Source: a virus
Direction: 5' to 3' (one strand)
IMG/VR virus record: IMGVR_UViG_3300030060_005267
Coordinates: 1-35,469 of that record
Length of the DNA: 35,469 nucleotides
The notes below the pieces were generated by a model. It did not search any database. It was not told where the DNA came from and saw nothing but the letters and a program-made list of their open reading frames with translations. Numbering within the stretch: the first letter of the stretch is position 1; every line of letters starts with the position of its first letter. A program made the position numbers and the translations under genes. Positions 22,191 to 29,985 of the stretch are shown piece by piece.

Positions 22191-22586
22191 ATGACTGACA
22201 TAGACCCTGAGACACAGCGCCAAATGGATTCTTGGACGAAGCCGCAGCCGAAGAAGGGTATCAAGGCGGGTAGACCTGTAAAGGGTGAGAAGCGTCCTGT
22301 GAAGCGTACGGGTCGACCACCGAATCAACGTGCTGCCCAGTTAGAACTTCAGGAGTACATGTACAACCATCCTGATAAGAAAAGGGCGGTAGAGGTTTTG
22401 TTTGAATGTGCTTTAGACACTGAGCATAAGAATCAGGCGGCGTTTATGAAGATTTTGATGGATAGGGTTTTGCCTTCGTCTAATTTTGAGAAGATGCCGG
22501 GGCGTAACGCTATTGAAATAAATATTAACCGTTTGGAACCTGACAAAGCTGAATTAGTTGAGGGCGAGACTATTGAACAGGCTTAA
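22191..22586 (+). CDS. Terminase-small-subunit-like protein, 131 aa
   Basis: Probable DNA-recognition subunit of the packaging motor. The N-terminal 45 residues are basic with two AT-hook-like cores (KAGRPVKGEK and RTGRPPNQ). The helical part QLELQEYMYNHPDKKRAVEV followed by HKNQAAFMKILMDRVLP resembles small terminases of marine phages. It is the first gene of the packaging operon, next to the GC-rich inverted repeat, though the large terminase comes six genes later. An alternative is a late transcription regulator. Confidence 0.5.
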   Translation: MTDIDPETQRQMDSWTKPQPKKGIKAGRPVKGEKRPVKRTGRPPNQRAAQLELQEYMYNHPDKKRAVEVLFECALDTEHKNQAAFMKILMDRVLPSSNFEKMPGRNAIEININRLEPDKAELVEGETIEQA

Positions 22587-23019
22587 ACACATGCTGACGA
22601 TCCATGAGGGCAAGTCCAAGTATGCCTATGAACTTAATGGGGTGATACACGTGGGAATTGGACGCAACATCGACCGCAATGGGGGTTTGGGTTTGTCTGA
22701 TGATGAATGCTTGTATTTGCTGGAAAACGACATTCTGCTTTTTATGAAGGAACTGGCGCAGGCTTTTAGCTGGTTTGGTGATTTGGACGAGGTACGTCAG
22801 GAAGCCTTGATAATGATCTGCTTCACCATGGGCATTTCACGTTTGAAGAAATTTGTTAAGGCTTTGGGTCATCTTGAGCAAGGTCTTTACAAGGACAGTG
22901 CCCGAGAGTTTCTTGATTCTCGATGGTCTACGCAGATCGGTGAAAGGGCTATTGTCCTCGCGGGAATGATTGAGACGGGCAAATATCCTGATGGTTATGA
23001 GGTGTTTGTAAAAGAATGA
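22573..23019 (+). CDS. T4-type lysozyme (GH24 endolysin), 148 aa
   Basis: Cuts the glycan strands of peptidoglycan for lysis. Alignment with T4 lysozyme is clear: NRLKHMLTIHEG with catalytic-type Glu12 (T4 Glu11), VIHVGIGRNID at the active-site loop, EVRQEALIMICFTMGISRLK, and SRWSTQIGERAIVLAGMIET with GKYP at the C-terminus. At the loop, T4 Asp20 appears replaced by Glu20 and Thr26 by His26. TTG 22573 gives the T4-like length; ATG 22591 would truncate the first helix. No signal or anchor sequence is seen, so it needs a holin; the holin-like gene is at 1834. Confidence 0.85.
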   Translation: MNRLKHMLTIHEGKSKYAYELNGVIHVGIGRNIDRNGGLGLSDDECLYLLENDILLFMKELAQAFSWFGDLDEVRQEALIMICFTMGISRLKKFVKALGHLEQGLYKDSAREFLDSRWSTQIGERAIVLAGMIETGKYPDGYEVFVKE

Positions 23020-23261
23020 AACCGTCCAAGGGTAAGGCAAAAGTTAAGGTACTGAAAAGCGGCCGGCGTGTCTCATACGGGCAAGCTGGCAAGGCTTCTG
23101 ATGGTGGGCCGCGAGTGCGACCTAAGACTAAGAAGGCTGATGCGTATTGTGCCAGATCAGCCGGACAGATGAAAAAACACCCGAAGGCGGCAAGAAATCC
23201 AAACTCGCCACTTCGACTTTCTCGTAAACGCTGGAAATGTAAGGGGGCCAAAAGTGGCTAA
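23016..23261 (+). CDS. Small basic phage protein, 81 aa (DUF6321-like)
   Basis: Strongly basic. The C-terminal motif AYCARSAGQMKKHPKAARNP followed by SPLRLSRKRWKC is shared by many phages and cyanophages, placed near packaging genes; I recall it as DUF6321. Function unknown; binding DNA or acting in the head is plausible. It overlaps the lysozyme stop and the next gene's GTG. Confidence 0.65.
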   Translation: MKPSKGKAKVKVLKSGRRVSYGQAGKASDGGPRVRPKTKKADAYCARSAGQMKKHPKAARNPNSPLRLSRKRWKCKGAKSG

Positions 23262-23427
23262 AACTGGGCTTTATTCCAATATTCACCGAAAGAGGAAACG
23301 TATCGAGCGGCAGAAAAAGACGGGCGCGAAGAAGGTAGAACGCATGCGCTCACCGGGCTCGAAGGGAGCGCCAAGCAATGCTGCGTTTAAAAAAGCAGCA
23401 CGAACAGCAAAGGGTAGAAAGCGATAA
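23254..23427 (+). CDS. Small Lys/Arg-rich phage protein, 57 aa
   Basis: GTG 23254 follows AAGGGGG at 23241-23247. The peptide MAKTGLYSNIHRKRKRIERQ followed by PGSKGAPSNAAFKKAARTAK matches a short basic protein of many phages, usually beside capsid or packaging genes. Very high positive charge suggests nucleic-acid binding, possibly a packaged peptide. The stop overlaps the next ATG (TAATG). Confidence 0.65.
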   Translation: MAKTGLYSNIHRKRKRIERQKKTGAKKVERMRSPGSKGAPSNAAFKKAARTAKGRKR

Positions 23428-23609
23428 TGGCAAAGGGTGTGAAGCATTATAAAAAAGACGGCAGTGCATTTGCTGGCAAGTCTCACAAGATGCCAAACGG
23501 TGATATTCACTCTGGGGCAAGTCATACAGCGTCAAGTGTGAAGTTATTTCATTACGGCGATTTGTCGAAAAAAGCGCAGGGCAAAGCGCGAAAGTCTTGG
23601 GGCAAGTAA
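23427..23609 (+). CDS. Small basic phage protein, 60 aa
   Basis: MAKGVKHYKKDGSAFAGKSH followed by KMPNGDIHSGASHTASS is a pattern found in many phages near packaging genes; function unknown. Basic, glycine- and histidine-rich, no catalytic motif. Start and stop are coupled to its neighbours (TAATG before, the next GTG directly after the stop). Confidence 0.6.
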   Translation: MAKGVKHYKKDGSAFAGKSHKMPNGDIHSGASHTASSVKLFHYGDLSKKAQGKARKSWGK

Positions 23610-24029
23610 GTGCGTCCGGCAGATTTATATAAGTTTCGTGTTACTGAAATTAATAAGGTGATCGATGGCGATTCTATTCGATGTACTTGTAATTTGGGTT
23701 TTGGCGTTAATTACGACGATTGTGGTAATGGCATTAGTGTGCGCCTCTATGGGTGCGATACTGAGGAATCTCGCACTAGAGATATGGAGGCAAAAAAATA
23801 CGGATTACATGCGAAAAAATTTGTAATCGATTTTTTAGACGCAGAGAAAATTTATTTATGGTGCAAAGGTAAAGACAAGTACGGTCGCTGGTTAGGTGAT
23901 TTCAAGGTAGGCAGTCGTTGGCTTGTTGCTGAACTGTTAAAGCGTCGACTAGCGGTACCGTATCACGGTGAAAATAAAGCAAAAATTAAGAAGTTACATT
24001 TGGCAAATCGGAAGTTAGTGAAGCTATAA
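23610..24029 (+). CDS. Staphylococcal-nuclease-type (TNase) protein, 139 aa
   Basis: Predicted calcium-dependent nuclease of the SNase fold. Key residues correspond to the staphylococcal enzyme: Asp21 in VIDGDSIRC, Arg45 in VRLYGCDTEE, Asp50 and Glu53 in the same motif, and Arg93 in KYGRWLGDF. GLHAKKFV and RLAVPYHG complete the family pattern. No signal peptide, so it acts in the cytoplasm or virion, for example in host DNA breakdown. GTG 23610 starts directly after the previous stop. All catalytic residues are present. Confidence 0.82.
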   Translation: MRPADLYKFRVTEINKVIDGDSIRCTCNLGFGVNYDDCGNGISVRLYGCDTEESRTRDMEAKKYGLHAKKFVIDFLDAEKIYLWCKGKDKYGRWLGDFKVGSRWLVAELLKRRLAVPYHGENKAKIKKLHLANRKLVKL

Positions 24030-24092
24030 CAGGATCCGATTGTTTAATCAATTAAATCAATTACTTACAAAATAGTGGTGTAACTAACAAAG

Positions 24093-24108
24093 TGGTTTAG
24101 GTAAACCA
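24093..24108. promoter_or_regulatory. 16-bp palindrome
   Basis: TGGTTTAGGTAAACCA is symmetric except for its central GG, within the 157-base gap before the terminase operon. It could be a protein-binding site or a small hairpin. Confidence 0.4.
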
Positions 24109-24135
24109 GCTCTTAACATAGTTAGACTAATAAAA

Positions 24136-24170
24136 CACCGCAGAACGGTGAATTATTACCGCAGAACGGT
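24136..24170 (+). promoter_or_regulatory. Two tandem CCG-cagaa-CGG hairpins
   Basis: CACCGCAGAACGGTG (24136-24150) and ACCGCAGAACGGT (24158-24170) carry the same loop CAGAA between ACCG and CGGT arms, 22 bases apart, immediately before AGGAGG (24176-24181). The repeat of loop as well as stem suggests recognition by an RNA- or DNA-binding protein rather than a terminator; no T run follows. Confidence 0.5.
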
Positions 24171-24186
24171 GCAATAGGAGGCAAAC

Positions 24187-24279
24187 ATGCCCGGAAAACA
24201 TTACGGAAAAGGTAGCGGATACGTCAAAAGCAAAAAAGCCAAAAAAGGCAAGATGAAGAAAAAGGCGGTGCGTCGTTAG
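24187..24279 (+). CDS. Lysine-rich micropeptide, 30 aa
   Basis: ATG 24187 with an excellent AGGAGG at 24176-24181 opens MPGKHYGKGSGYVKSKKAKK followed by a further basic end; about half of the residues are Lys or Arg. The stop TAG shares a base with the terminase GTG. A similar-style micropeptide occurs at 34768-34854. The strong ribosome site argues that it is translated and couples terminase synthesis. A protamine-like or capsid-internal role is speculative. Confidence 0.6.
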   Translation: MPGKHYGKGSGYVKSKKAKKGKMKKKAVRR

Positions 24280-25532
24280 TGTCATTTGATCTTGATCTAC
24301 TGCCGTGGCAAGAAAAAGTGTGGGATGATCCGTCACGCTTCAAAGTTGTGGCGGCGGGTCGTCGAACTGGCAAATCTCGCTTGGCGGCTTATATGCTCTT
24401 GGTTGAAGGCTTACGAGCAACCGAGGGCGAAATCTTTTATGTCGCTCCGACGCAGGGGCAGGCAAGAGATATTATGTGGAATCTGCTTTTGGAGTTAGGA
24501 CATCAGTATATAGAAGCGTCACATATCAATAATTTACAAATCAAGTTAGTCAATGGCACACAAATATCACTAAAAGGAAGTGATCGGCCGGAAACCTTGC
24601 GAGGCAGCAAGGTCAAATTTTTAGCAATTGATGAGTACAGTGATCAACGCCCGGACGTGTGGGAATTAATATTGAGACCAGCGTTGACAGACTTGGCACC
24701 AGAGTCAAAGGCTTTGTTTATTGGTACGCCCACGGGCAGAAACCATTTTTACGATTTATATAAAGCAGCGCACGACTTAGAAGATCATGCGGCTTTCCAT
24801 TTTACCAGTTACGACAATCATAAATTAGATGAAAGAGAAATTGAAAAAGCTAAAAAGCAAATGTCTTCTTTCGCGTTTCGCCAAGAGTTCATGGCAAGTT
24901 TTGAAGCTCGCGGCAGCCAGATGTTTAAAGAAGATTGGATTCACTACCAAGAAAAAGAGCCCGCCTCTGGGGATTTCTATATCAGCTGCGACTTGGCTGG
25001 CTTCGCAGACGTCGGGCAATCAAGACGCAAAAAGAAATCAAACCTTGACGACACAGCCATATCGGTCGTCAAAGTCAACGCCGAAGGGTGGTGGGTAAAG
25101 GACATCATTTGCGGCAGATGGGATTTGAACGAAACAGCAATGAAAATCTTTCAGGCTGTTCGAGACAACCAGCCTTTATCGGTTGGAATCGAGCGCGGTA
25201 TCGCTCGACAGGCAGTTATGTCACCGTTATCTGATTTGATGCGGCAGCATAATGTCTATTTTCATATAGAAGAGTTATCACACGGTAATCGAAATAAAAC
25301 AGACCGAATCATGTGGGCGCTTCAAGGGCGTTTTGAAAACGGCATGATCAAGTTGAACCGAGGTGCGTGGAATACGAAATTTGAAGATCAACTTTTTCAG
25401 TTTCCCGACGCACTCACGCATGATGATATGCCGGACTCGCTCGCATATATCGATGCACTCAGTAACGTGATTTATTTCGATGAAACAATACAAGACAATT
25501 TCGAGCCTTTGGACTCGGTGGCAGGGTACTAA
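24279..25532 (+). CDS. terL: Terminase large subunit, 417 aa
   Basis: ATP-driven DNA packaging motor with nuclease. Walker A GRRTGKS at 27-33, Walker B FLAIDE at 114-119 with catalytic Glu119, and the coupling motif IGTPTGR at 148-154. The RNase-H-like nuclease domain shows CDLAGFAD (Asp238), VGIERGIAR (Glu305) and HDDMPDSLAYID (Asp385). Length is typical. The GTG start at 24279 overlaps the micropeptide stop. Portal, scaffold and capsid follow in the usual order. Confidence 0.93.
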   Translation: MSFDLDLLPWQEKVWDDPSRFKVVAAGRRTGKSRLAAYMLLVEGLRATEGEIFYVAPTQGQARDIMWNLLLELGHQYIEASHINNLQIKLVNGTQISLKGSDRPETLRGSKVKFLAIDEYSDQRPDVWELILRPALTDLAPESKALFIGTPTGRNHFYDLYKAAHDLEDHAAFHFTSYDNHKLDEREIEKAKKQMSSFAFRQEFMASFEARGSQMFKEDWIHYQEKEPASGDFYISCDLAGFADVGQSRRKKKSNLDDTAISVVKVNAEGWWVKDIICGRWDLNETAMKIFQAVRDNQPLSVGIERGIARQAVMSPLSDLMRQHNVYFHIEELSHGNRNKTDRIMWALQGRFENGMIKLNRGAWNTKFEDQLFQFPDALTHDDMPDSLAYIDALSNVIYFDETIQDNFEPLDSVAGY

Positions 25533-25533
25533 A

Positions 25534-27621
25534 ATGGCAGACAGCGATATAGAAGTAAGAATGTTTGAACAAACACAGTTGCAATCTTGGGTAATGGGCA
25601 AGTGTGATAAGTGGCGTCAGTCTTATAAAGACAATTATGAAGATAATTTTGAGCATTATTATCGAATCTGGCGCGGGATCTTTAAAAGTGGCGATGAAAC
25701 TAGATCAAGCGAGCGCAGCAAGATTATTTCACCTGCTACAGCGCAAGCTATTGAGTCGAGCGTGGCAGAAATCGAAGAAGCGTGCTTTGGCAGGGGCAAT
25801 TTTTTCGATATCAAGGACGATATTGTCTTCGATGAGCCGCCGGCGGACATGACAGAAGAGCAAACAGCCGCTTTTCAGCAGTTACAAGCGCAAAAAGCCC
25901 AAGATAAGCAGCGTATCGAGTTTTTAAAGAACAAACTCGGTGAAGATTTCCAAAAAAACATGATTCGCAAGGACATGGGCGAGGTTTTGCTCAATGCGGC
26001 ACTTTTCGGTACCGGAATCGCTGAGATTGTGCTGGATTTAGAGACAGAAATCGTTCCAGAAACCAGAGCAATGGCAGGTATGTCGGCAAAAGGCGTAGCA
26101 GAACGCGAAAAAGCGGTCGTGAAGCTAAAACCCGTCTTACCTCAGAACTTTTTAATACAACCCGAAGCTACTAGTGTCGAAAATAGTCTTGGTGTTGCTA
26201 TTGACGAGGATGTTTCGCCTCATTCAATACAACTTTTACAAGAAAAAGGTATTTATGACGACGTAACGATTGAGTCGGGCACGCGAACCGATAGCGATCT
26301 AGAAGTTGACCCCACGCTGGTTGAGCAACCTGATGATGTGGTTAGGCTTACCAAATACTACGGACTTGTCCCAAGGCACATGCTTGCAGAGTATGAGGGC
26401 GCTACAGCTTTCGCGGTCGATGTAGAAGAATCGATAGCCGAGGTAGAAGGTGAAGAAGTTGAAACCGTTGAAGTTGAAGTAAGCGAGCCGACACCCACGC
26501 CCGGAACTGTTGGCGAGTCGTACTATGTCGAGGCGTGTGTAGTCATTGCGAACGGCACTACCATACTCAAAGCGATAGAAAATCCGTACATGATGGGGGA
26601 CAGACCTATTCTCGCGTTCTCTTGGGATGCGGTACCATCAAAGTTCTGGGGCAGAGGGATTGCAGAGAAGGCTTTTAACATTCAGTCGGCTTTAGATAGT
26701 GAACTGCGTGGTCGTGCTGATGCGATGGCATTAACCAACGTGCCGATGATTGCGATGGATGCAACCCGCAAACCGCGAGGTGAAGATGGGCAAGTGCGCC
26801 CCGGAAAGATGTTACTGACTAACGGCAACCCCTCAGAAGTGTTGCAGCCGTTTAATTTTGGGCAAGTTAATCAGATTACTTTCGCGCAAAGCCAAGCATT
26901 ACAAAACATGATAAGCCAAGCTACAGGCGCATTTGACTCCGCTGGCATGCCGGATTCGATCAATCGTACTTCATCAAGCACCCTTTCCATGGGTCTAAGT
27001 TCGATTATCAAGAGACAAAAACGCACTCTGGTTAATTTTCAGGAAAACTTTTTACTACCGTTCGTCAAAGCAGCAGCTTGTCGGTATATGCAATTTGATT
27101 CTGATAATTACCCTGTACAGGACTTTTTGTTTACGGTCAGTGGTAGTTTAGGGATTTTACAAAGGGAGTACGAAACAGGGCAGCTTGTACAGTTATTACA
27201 GACGATGCCACAAGACAACCCGCTGTACATGGTTATTATTCAAAGTGTCATAGAAAATATGTCGCTGGCAAATCGTGAGCAACTTAACGCGACTATCGAA
27301 CAAGCAATGCGACCAGACCCACAATCGCAGCAAGTGGCACAAGCGCAAGCACAGAATCAGTTTGAATTTGTTCAAGCGCAAACAGCAGCACTTATTGGGC
27401 AGGCGACTGAATCACAAGCAAGAGCCGAGAAGACGAAGGCTGAAACCATTGCTGTGCCGATTAAGCTGGAATCTGAACGCATTGGCAAGATTGCAGATAT
27501 TACAAAAGCCGATAATGATTTAGATGCCAACGATAAATTAAAACTGGACGTGGCAAAGACGGCGATAGAAGAGCGGAGGATGGACTTAGAAGAAGCGCGA
27601 TTTAATCGTTCGGCTGAGTAA
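25534..27621 (+). CDS. Portal protein, 695 aa
   Basis: Forms the dodecameric ring through which DNA enters and leaves the head. Supporting features: position directly after terL, length, the N-terminal region with SSERSKIISPATAQAIESS and EEACFGRGNFFDIKDD, the central ENPYMMGDRPILAFSWDAVP segment, and the Gln-rich helical C-terminus (QQVAQAQAQNQFEFVQAQTA) forming the barrel. ATG 25534 is one base after the terminase stop and is preferred to an upstream ATG at 25480 that lies inside terL. Overall type resembles portals of marine podophages. Confidence 0.85.
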   Translation: MADSDIEVRMFEQTQLQSWVMGKCDKWRQSYKDNYEDNFEHYYRIWRGIFKSGDETRSSERSKIISPATAQAIESSVAEIEEACFGRGNFFDIKDDIVFDEPPADMTEEQTAAFQQLQAQKAQDKQRIEFLKNKLGEDFQKNMIRKDMGEVLLNAALFGTGIAEIVLDLETEIVPETRAMAGMSAKGVAEREKAVVKLKPVLPQNFLIQPEATSVENSLGVAIDEDVSPHSIQLLQEKGIYDDVTIESGTRTDSDLEVDPTLVEQPDDVVRLTKYYGLVPRHMLAEYEGATAFAVDVEESIAEVEGEEVETVEVEVSEPTPTPGTVGESYYVEACVVIANGTTILKAIENPYMMGDRPILAFSWDAVPSKFWGRGIAEKAFNIQSALDSELRGRADAMALTNVPMIAMDATRKPRGEDGQVRPGKMLLTNGNPSEVLQPFNFGQVNQITFAQSQALQNMISQATGAFDSAGMPDSINRTSSSTLSMGLSSIIKRQKRTLVNFQENFLLPFVKAAACRYMQFDSDNYPVQDFLFTVSGSLGILQREYETGQLVQLLQTMPQDNPLYMVIIQSVIENMSLANREQLNATIEQAMRPDPQSQQVAQAQAQNQFEFVQAQTAALIGQATESQARAEKTKAETIAVPIKLESERIGKIADITKADNDLDANDKLKLDVAKTAIEERRMDLEEARFNRSAE

Positions 27622-27660
27622 ATTAGTGAAAATAATGTATTTTACAATTACTAATATGAC

Positions 27661-27670
27661 TGTTACGGTA
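27661..27670. repeat. TGTTACGGTA ten-mer, second copy
   Basis: TGTTACGGTA occurs here, nine bases before the 27679 start, and at 22176-22185, six bases before the 22191 start. Both follow an AT-rich TAATATG/TAATTATG run, so they may be parts of two similar late promoters. Confidence 0.4.
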
Positions 27671-27678
27671 TTTTTTAC

Positions 27679-27915
27679 ATGAGTCTGTCAAAAGAAGATG
27701 AAGAGTATTGCGAGGCGATGTTCGACATGTTCAGGACAGACGGTTTTAAACTTCTCGAAGAAGAATTTGAGAAGAATAAAACAAATATAAATTCAGTGGA
27801 ATTTGCAAAGGATAACGATGATTTATTTTTCCGAAAGGGACAATTAGAAGTCATTGCCTTTGTTCTGACACTGCGGGATCGGACTAAAGATTTGTATGCA
27901 AAGAAGGATTTATGA
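27679..27915 (+). CDS. Hypothetical protein between portal and scaffold, 78 aa
   Basis: Acidic small protein beginning MSLSKEDEEYCEAMFDMFRT; the pattern of an acidic N-terminus, GFKLLEEEFEKN, then FFRKGQLEVIAFV is seen in short proteins at the same place in many marine podophages. Function unknown; a head-assembly accessory is likely from position. A short gap with the TGTTACGGTA motif precedes it. The 3' end overlaps the zinc-ribbon gene by 20 bases. Confidence 0.55.
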   Translation: MSLSKEDEEYCEAMFDMFRTDGFKLLEEEFEKNKTNINSVEFAKDNDDLFFRKGQLEVIAFVLTLRDRTKDLYAKKDL

Positions 27916-28159
27916 TTTTCGATGCTCTAACGGGCATGTAAGCGAAAAATTAGTACGTTCTTCGGTGAAACAAATTGATTGCCCCATCTGTCGGCAATCA
28001 GCAATCCGATTAGTTTCGGCTCCCCGCGCCGCGCTTGACGTGATTAGTGGTGACTTCCCCGGAGCAACACTGAAGTGGGCAAGGCAAAGGCAGCAGAAAA
28101 TAAAGGCAGAGCGACGATACGCTGAATCCCACGGCCCGTCGAACGATCAAGCCCAATGA
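27896..28159 (+). CDS. FmdB-like zinc-ribbon protein, 87 aa
   Basis: RIYDFRCSNGHVSEKLV and IDCPICRQSAIRLVSAPRAA form the FmdB/CxxC zinc ribbon (the first pair is Cys-x3-His here, the second Cys-x2-Cys). Frequently found between portal and capsid genes in marine phages; function unknown, perhaps a transcription or assembly factor. The C-terminal part is basic helix (KWARQRQQKIKAERRYAE). Starts at ATG 27896 inside the previous gene. Confidence 0.6.
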   Translation: MQRRIYDFRCSNGHVSEKLVRSSVKQIDCPICRQSAIRLVSAPRAALDVISGDFPGATLKWARQRQQKIKAERRYAESHGPSNDQAQ

Positions 28160-28189
28160 ATTTGGATAACTTGTTAGAGGGAAATGAAG

Positions 28190-28957
28190 ATGGCAGAGCA
28201 ACAACAAACGGATCAACCCGTAATTGACCCGCTGGACGCGCTTGACCCTGAATCTAAGGTAAACGAGGCGCCAGAAGCACCAAAAAGCGAATACGCTGGC
28301 AAGACGCCCGAAGAACTAGAGTCAATCATACTTGAGCAAAAAAATATGATCGGCAGACAGTCGAATGAAGTGGGCGAAGTCAGAGAAAAGATAGCTAGGT
28401 TGGAAGGTCAGTTAGCCGGACAAGTGAAACCAGAAGTTGAAGCAAAGCCAGTAGAGGTCGATTATTTTGGCGATCCGGCGAATGCTATTACTACGAGTAT
28501 TGAAAACTCGCCGCAATTGAAGGCAACGCAAACGGAACTGGCTGATTTAAAAGCGCAATTTAGGTTACAAAATCTTTATTCGCAGCATAATGACGCTGAA
28601 TCTGTTTTGAAGAACCAACAATTTCGGGAGTGGGTGAGTAAAGACCCCATTAAAACCGCTGCTTACAGCGGTGCGATACAAGTTTTAGATGCTTCTGTAC
28701 TAGGTCAGTTAATTACAGATTTTAAATCTGCATCAGCGAACCCAGAAGTAGAAGCGTTGCGAAACCAAGATCCGAAGCAGACTGTTAGAAAGGCTGCGAC
28801 GGGAAATGTATCGTCTACGGGTATTGCACCTCCTCAGAAAAAATTGAGCCGCGCTGATATACAAGACCTCATTAACCGTGATCCAGAAAAGTATCGACGT
28901 ATGAAGGCGTCTGGTAAAATACAAGAAGCCTATCGGTCGGGACGGATCACCAAGTAA
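28190..28957 (+). CDS. Capsid scaffolding protein, 255 aa
   Basis: Acts as an internal template for capsid assembly and is later removed. Its place directly before the capsid gene, acidic/Pro-rich N-terminus, coiled coil at about 45-75 (LESIILEQKNMIGRQSNEVG) and basic C-terminal helix (DPEKYRRMKASGKIQEAYRS) are the usual scaffold pattern. ATG 28190 is preferred to ATG 28184 because AGAGGG at 28176-28181 is eight bases before it. No protease gene is seen, so removal without cleavage is likely. Confidence 0.75.
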   Translation: MAEQQQTDQPVIDPLDALDPESKVNEAPEAPKSEYAGKTPEELESIILEQKNMIGRQSNEVGEVREKIARLEGQLAGQVKPEVEAKPVEVDYFGDPANAITTSIENSPQLKATQTELADLKAQFRLQNLYSQHNDAESVLKNQQFREWVSKDPIKTAAYSGAIQVLDASVLGQLITDFKSASANPEVEALRNQDPKQTVRKAATGNVSSTGIAPPQKKLSRADIQDLINRDPEKYRRMKASGKIQEAYRSGRITK

Positions 28958-28980
28958 ATTTCTTTTTAATGAGGTGATAC

Positions 28981-29934
28981 ATGGCTACTTCGACTTATCC
29001 CGCCCAAGGTGGCGTGAGTAACGTCACAACGCAAGCGAATTTTATACCAGAAATTTTTAGCGATGAGGTTTCTGCGGCATTTCGCGCCAAGATTGTAATG
29101 GCTAATATTATTAAGCAAATGCCAATGACAGGTGTCAAGGGTGACGTTATTAATATCCCAAACCCCGCTAGGGGAGCAGCTTCTGCTAAAAGTTCTGGAA
29201 CGGCAGTTACAATACAGAATGACACAGCGGCTAACATTGCACTTACTATCAATCAGCACTTCGAATATTCGCGGTTGCTTGAAGACATTGCAGCTTTGCA
29301 GCAATTAAATAGTGCGCAGGAATTTTACACCGACGATGCTGGCTTTCAGCTTGCAAAAACTGTAGATACCAACCTGCACAACTTAGGTAAGTCTCTCGGC
29401 GACGGTGACGGTACAAGCTGGGTAAACTCAGCATCTTATTACGTTGACGCTTCAAGTGGTCTAACAACTTATAGTGTGGATACCGTTACGAGCACCGACA
29501 TCATAACAGATGCGGGTTTCAGAGCCTTAATCGTTAAAATGGATGATGCGAATGTGCCTTTCGATAACAGGTACTTTGTAATTCCACCTAGCTGTCGCTC
29601 AAACATGATGGGCATCGACCGTTATGTGTCTAGTGACTTCGTTGACGCTCGCGGCGTTGATAACGGCAAGATAGGTAATATCTACGGTATCGACATCATG
29701 GTATCAACTAACACGGTCACTACCGAAACAGCATCTGAAAATAGTGCAGGTGGCGCTTTGAAAGCAGCTATGCTTCTACATGAAAGCTCTTTGGTGCTTG
29801 CTATGCAGCAAGACATTAGAGTGCAGACGCAGTACAAGCAAGAGTGGCTCGCTGATCTATTAACAGCCGATGTCATTTTTGGATCGGTCGTGTTCCGCAG
29901 CGATAGTGCGTTCAATCTTATCGTAAACGCATAA
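28981..29934 (+). CDS. Major capsid protein (HK97 fold), 317 aa
   Basis: Main shell protein. Length and position after the scaffold fit, as do an N-terminal arm with FIPEIFSDEVSAAFRAKIVM, the GDVINIPNPARG segment (E-loop region), VDTNLHNLGKSLGDGDGTSW, and the C-terminal ITDAGFRALIVKMDDANVPF, RYFVIPPS, GNIYGIDIMVSTN and DVIFGSVVFRSD strands typical of this capsid lineage. Strong ribosome site (GAGG) and a strong terminator downstream indicate high, separately bounded expression. Confidence 0.88.
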   Translation: MATSTYPAQGGVSNVTTQANFIPEIFSDEVSAAFRAKIVMANIIKQMPMTGVKGDVINIPNPARGAASAKSSGTAVTIQNDTAANIALTINQHFEYSRLLEDIAALQQLNSAQEFYTDDAGFQLAKTVDTNLHNLGKSLGDGDGTSWVNSASYYVDASSGLTTYSVDTVTSTDIITDAGFRALIVKMDDANVPFDNRYFVIPPSCRSNMMGIDRYVSSDFVDARGVDNGKIGNIYGIDIMVSTNTVTTETASENSAGGALKAAMLLHESSLVLAMQQDIRVQTQYKQEWLADLLTADVIFGSVVFRSDSAFNLIVNA

Positions 29935-29947
29935 AAACTCTCTCACT

Positions 29948-29968
29948 GGGGGCTTCGGCCCCCTTTTT
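29948..29968 (+). terminator. Rho-independent terminator after capsid gene
   Basis: GGGGGC-TTCG-GCCCCC followed by TTTTT: a six-base all-GC stem closed by the very stable UUCG tetraloop, then a U run, 14 bases after the capsid stop. It should end most transcripts of the packaging/capsid operon before the tail-fibre genes. Confidence 0.93.
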
Positions 29969-29985
29969 AAATAAAGGGGTTTTTT

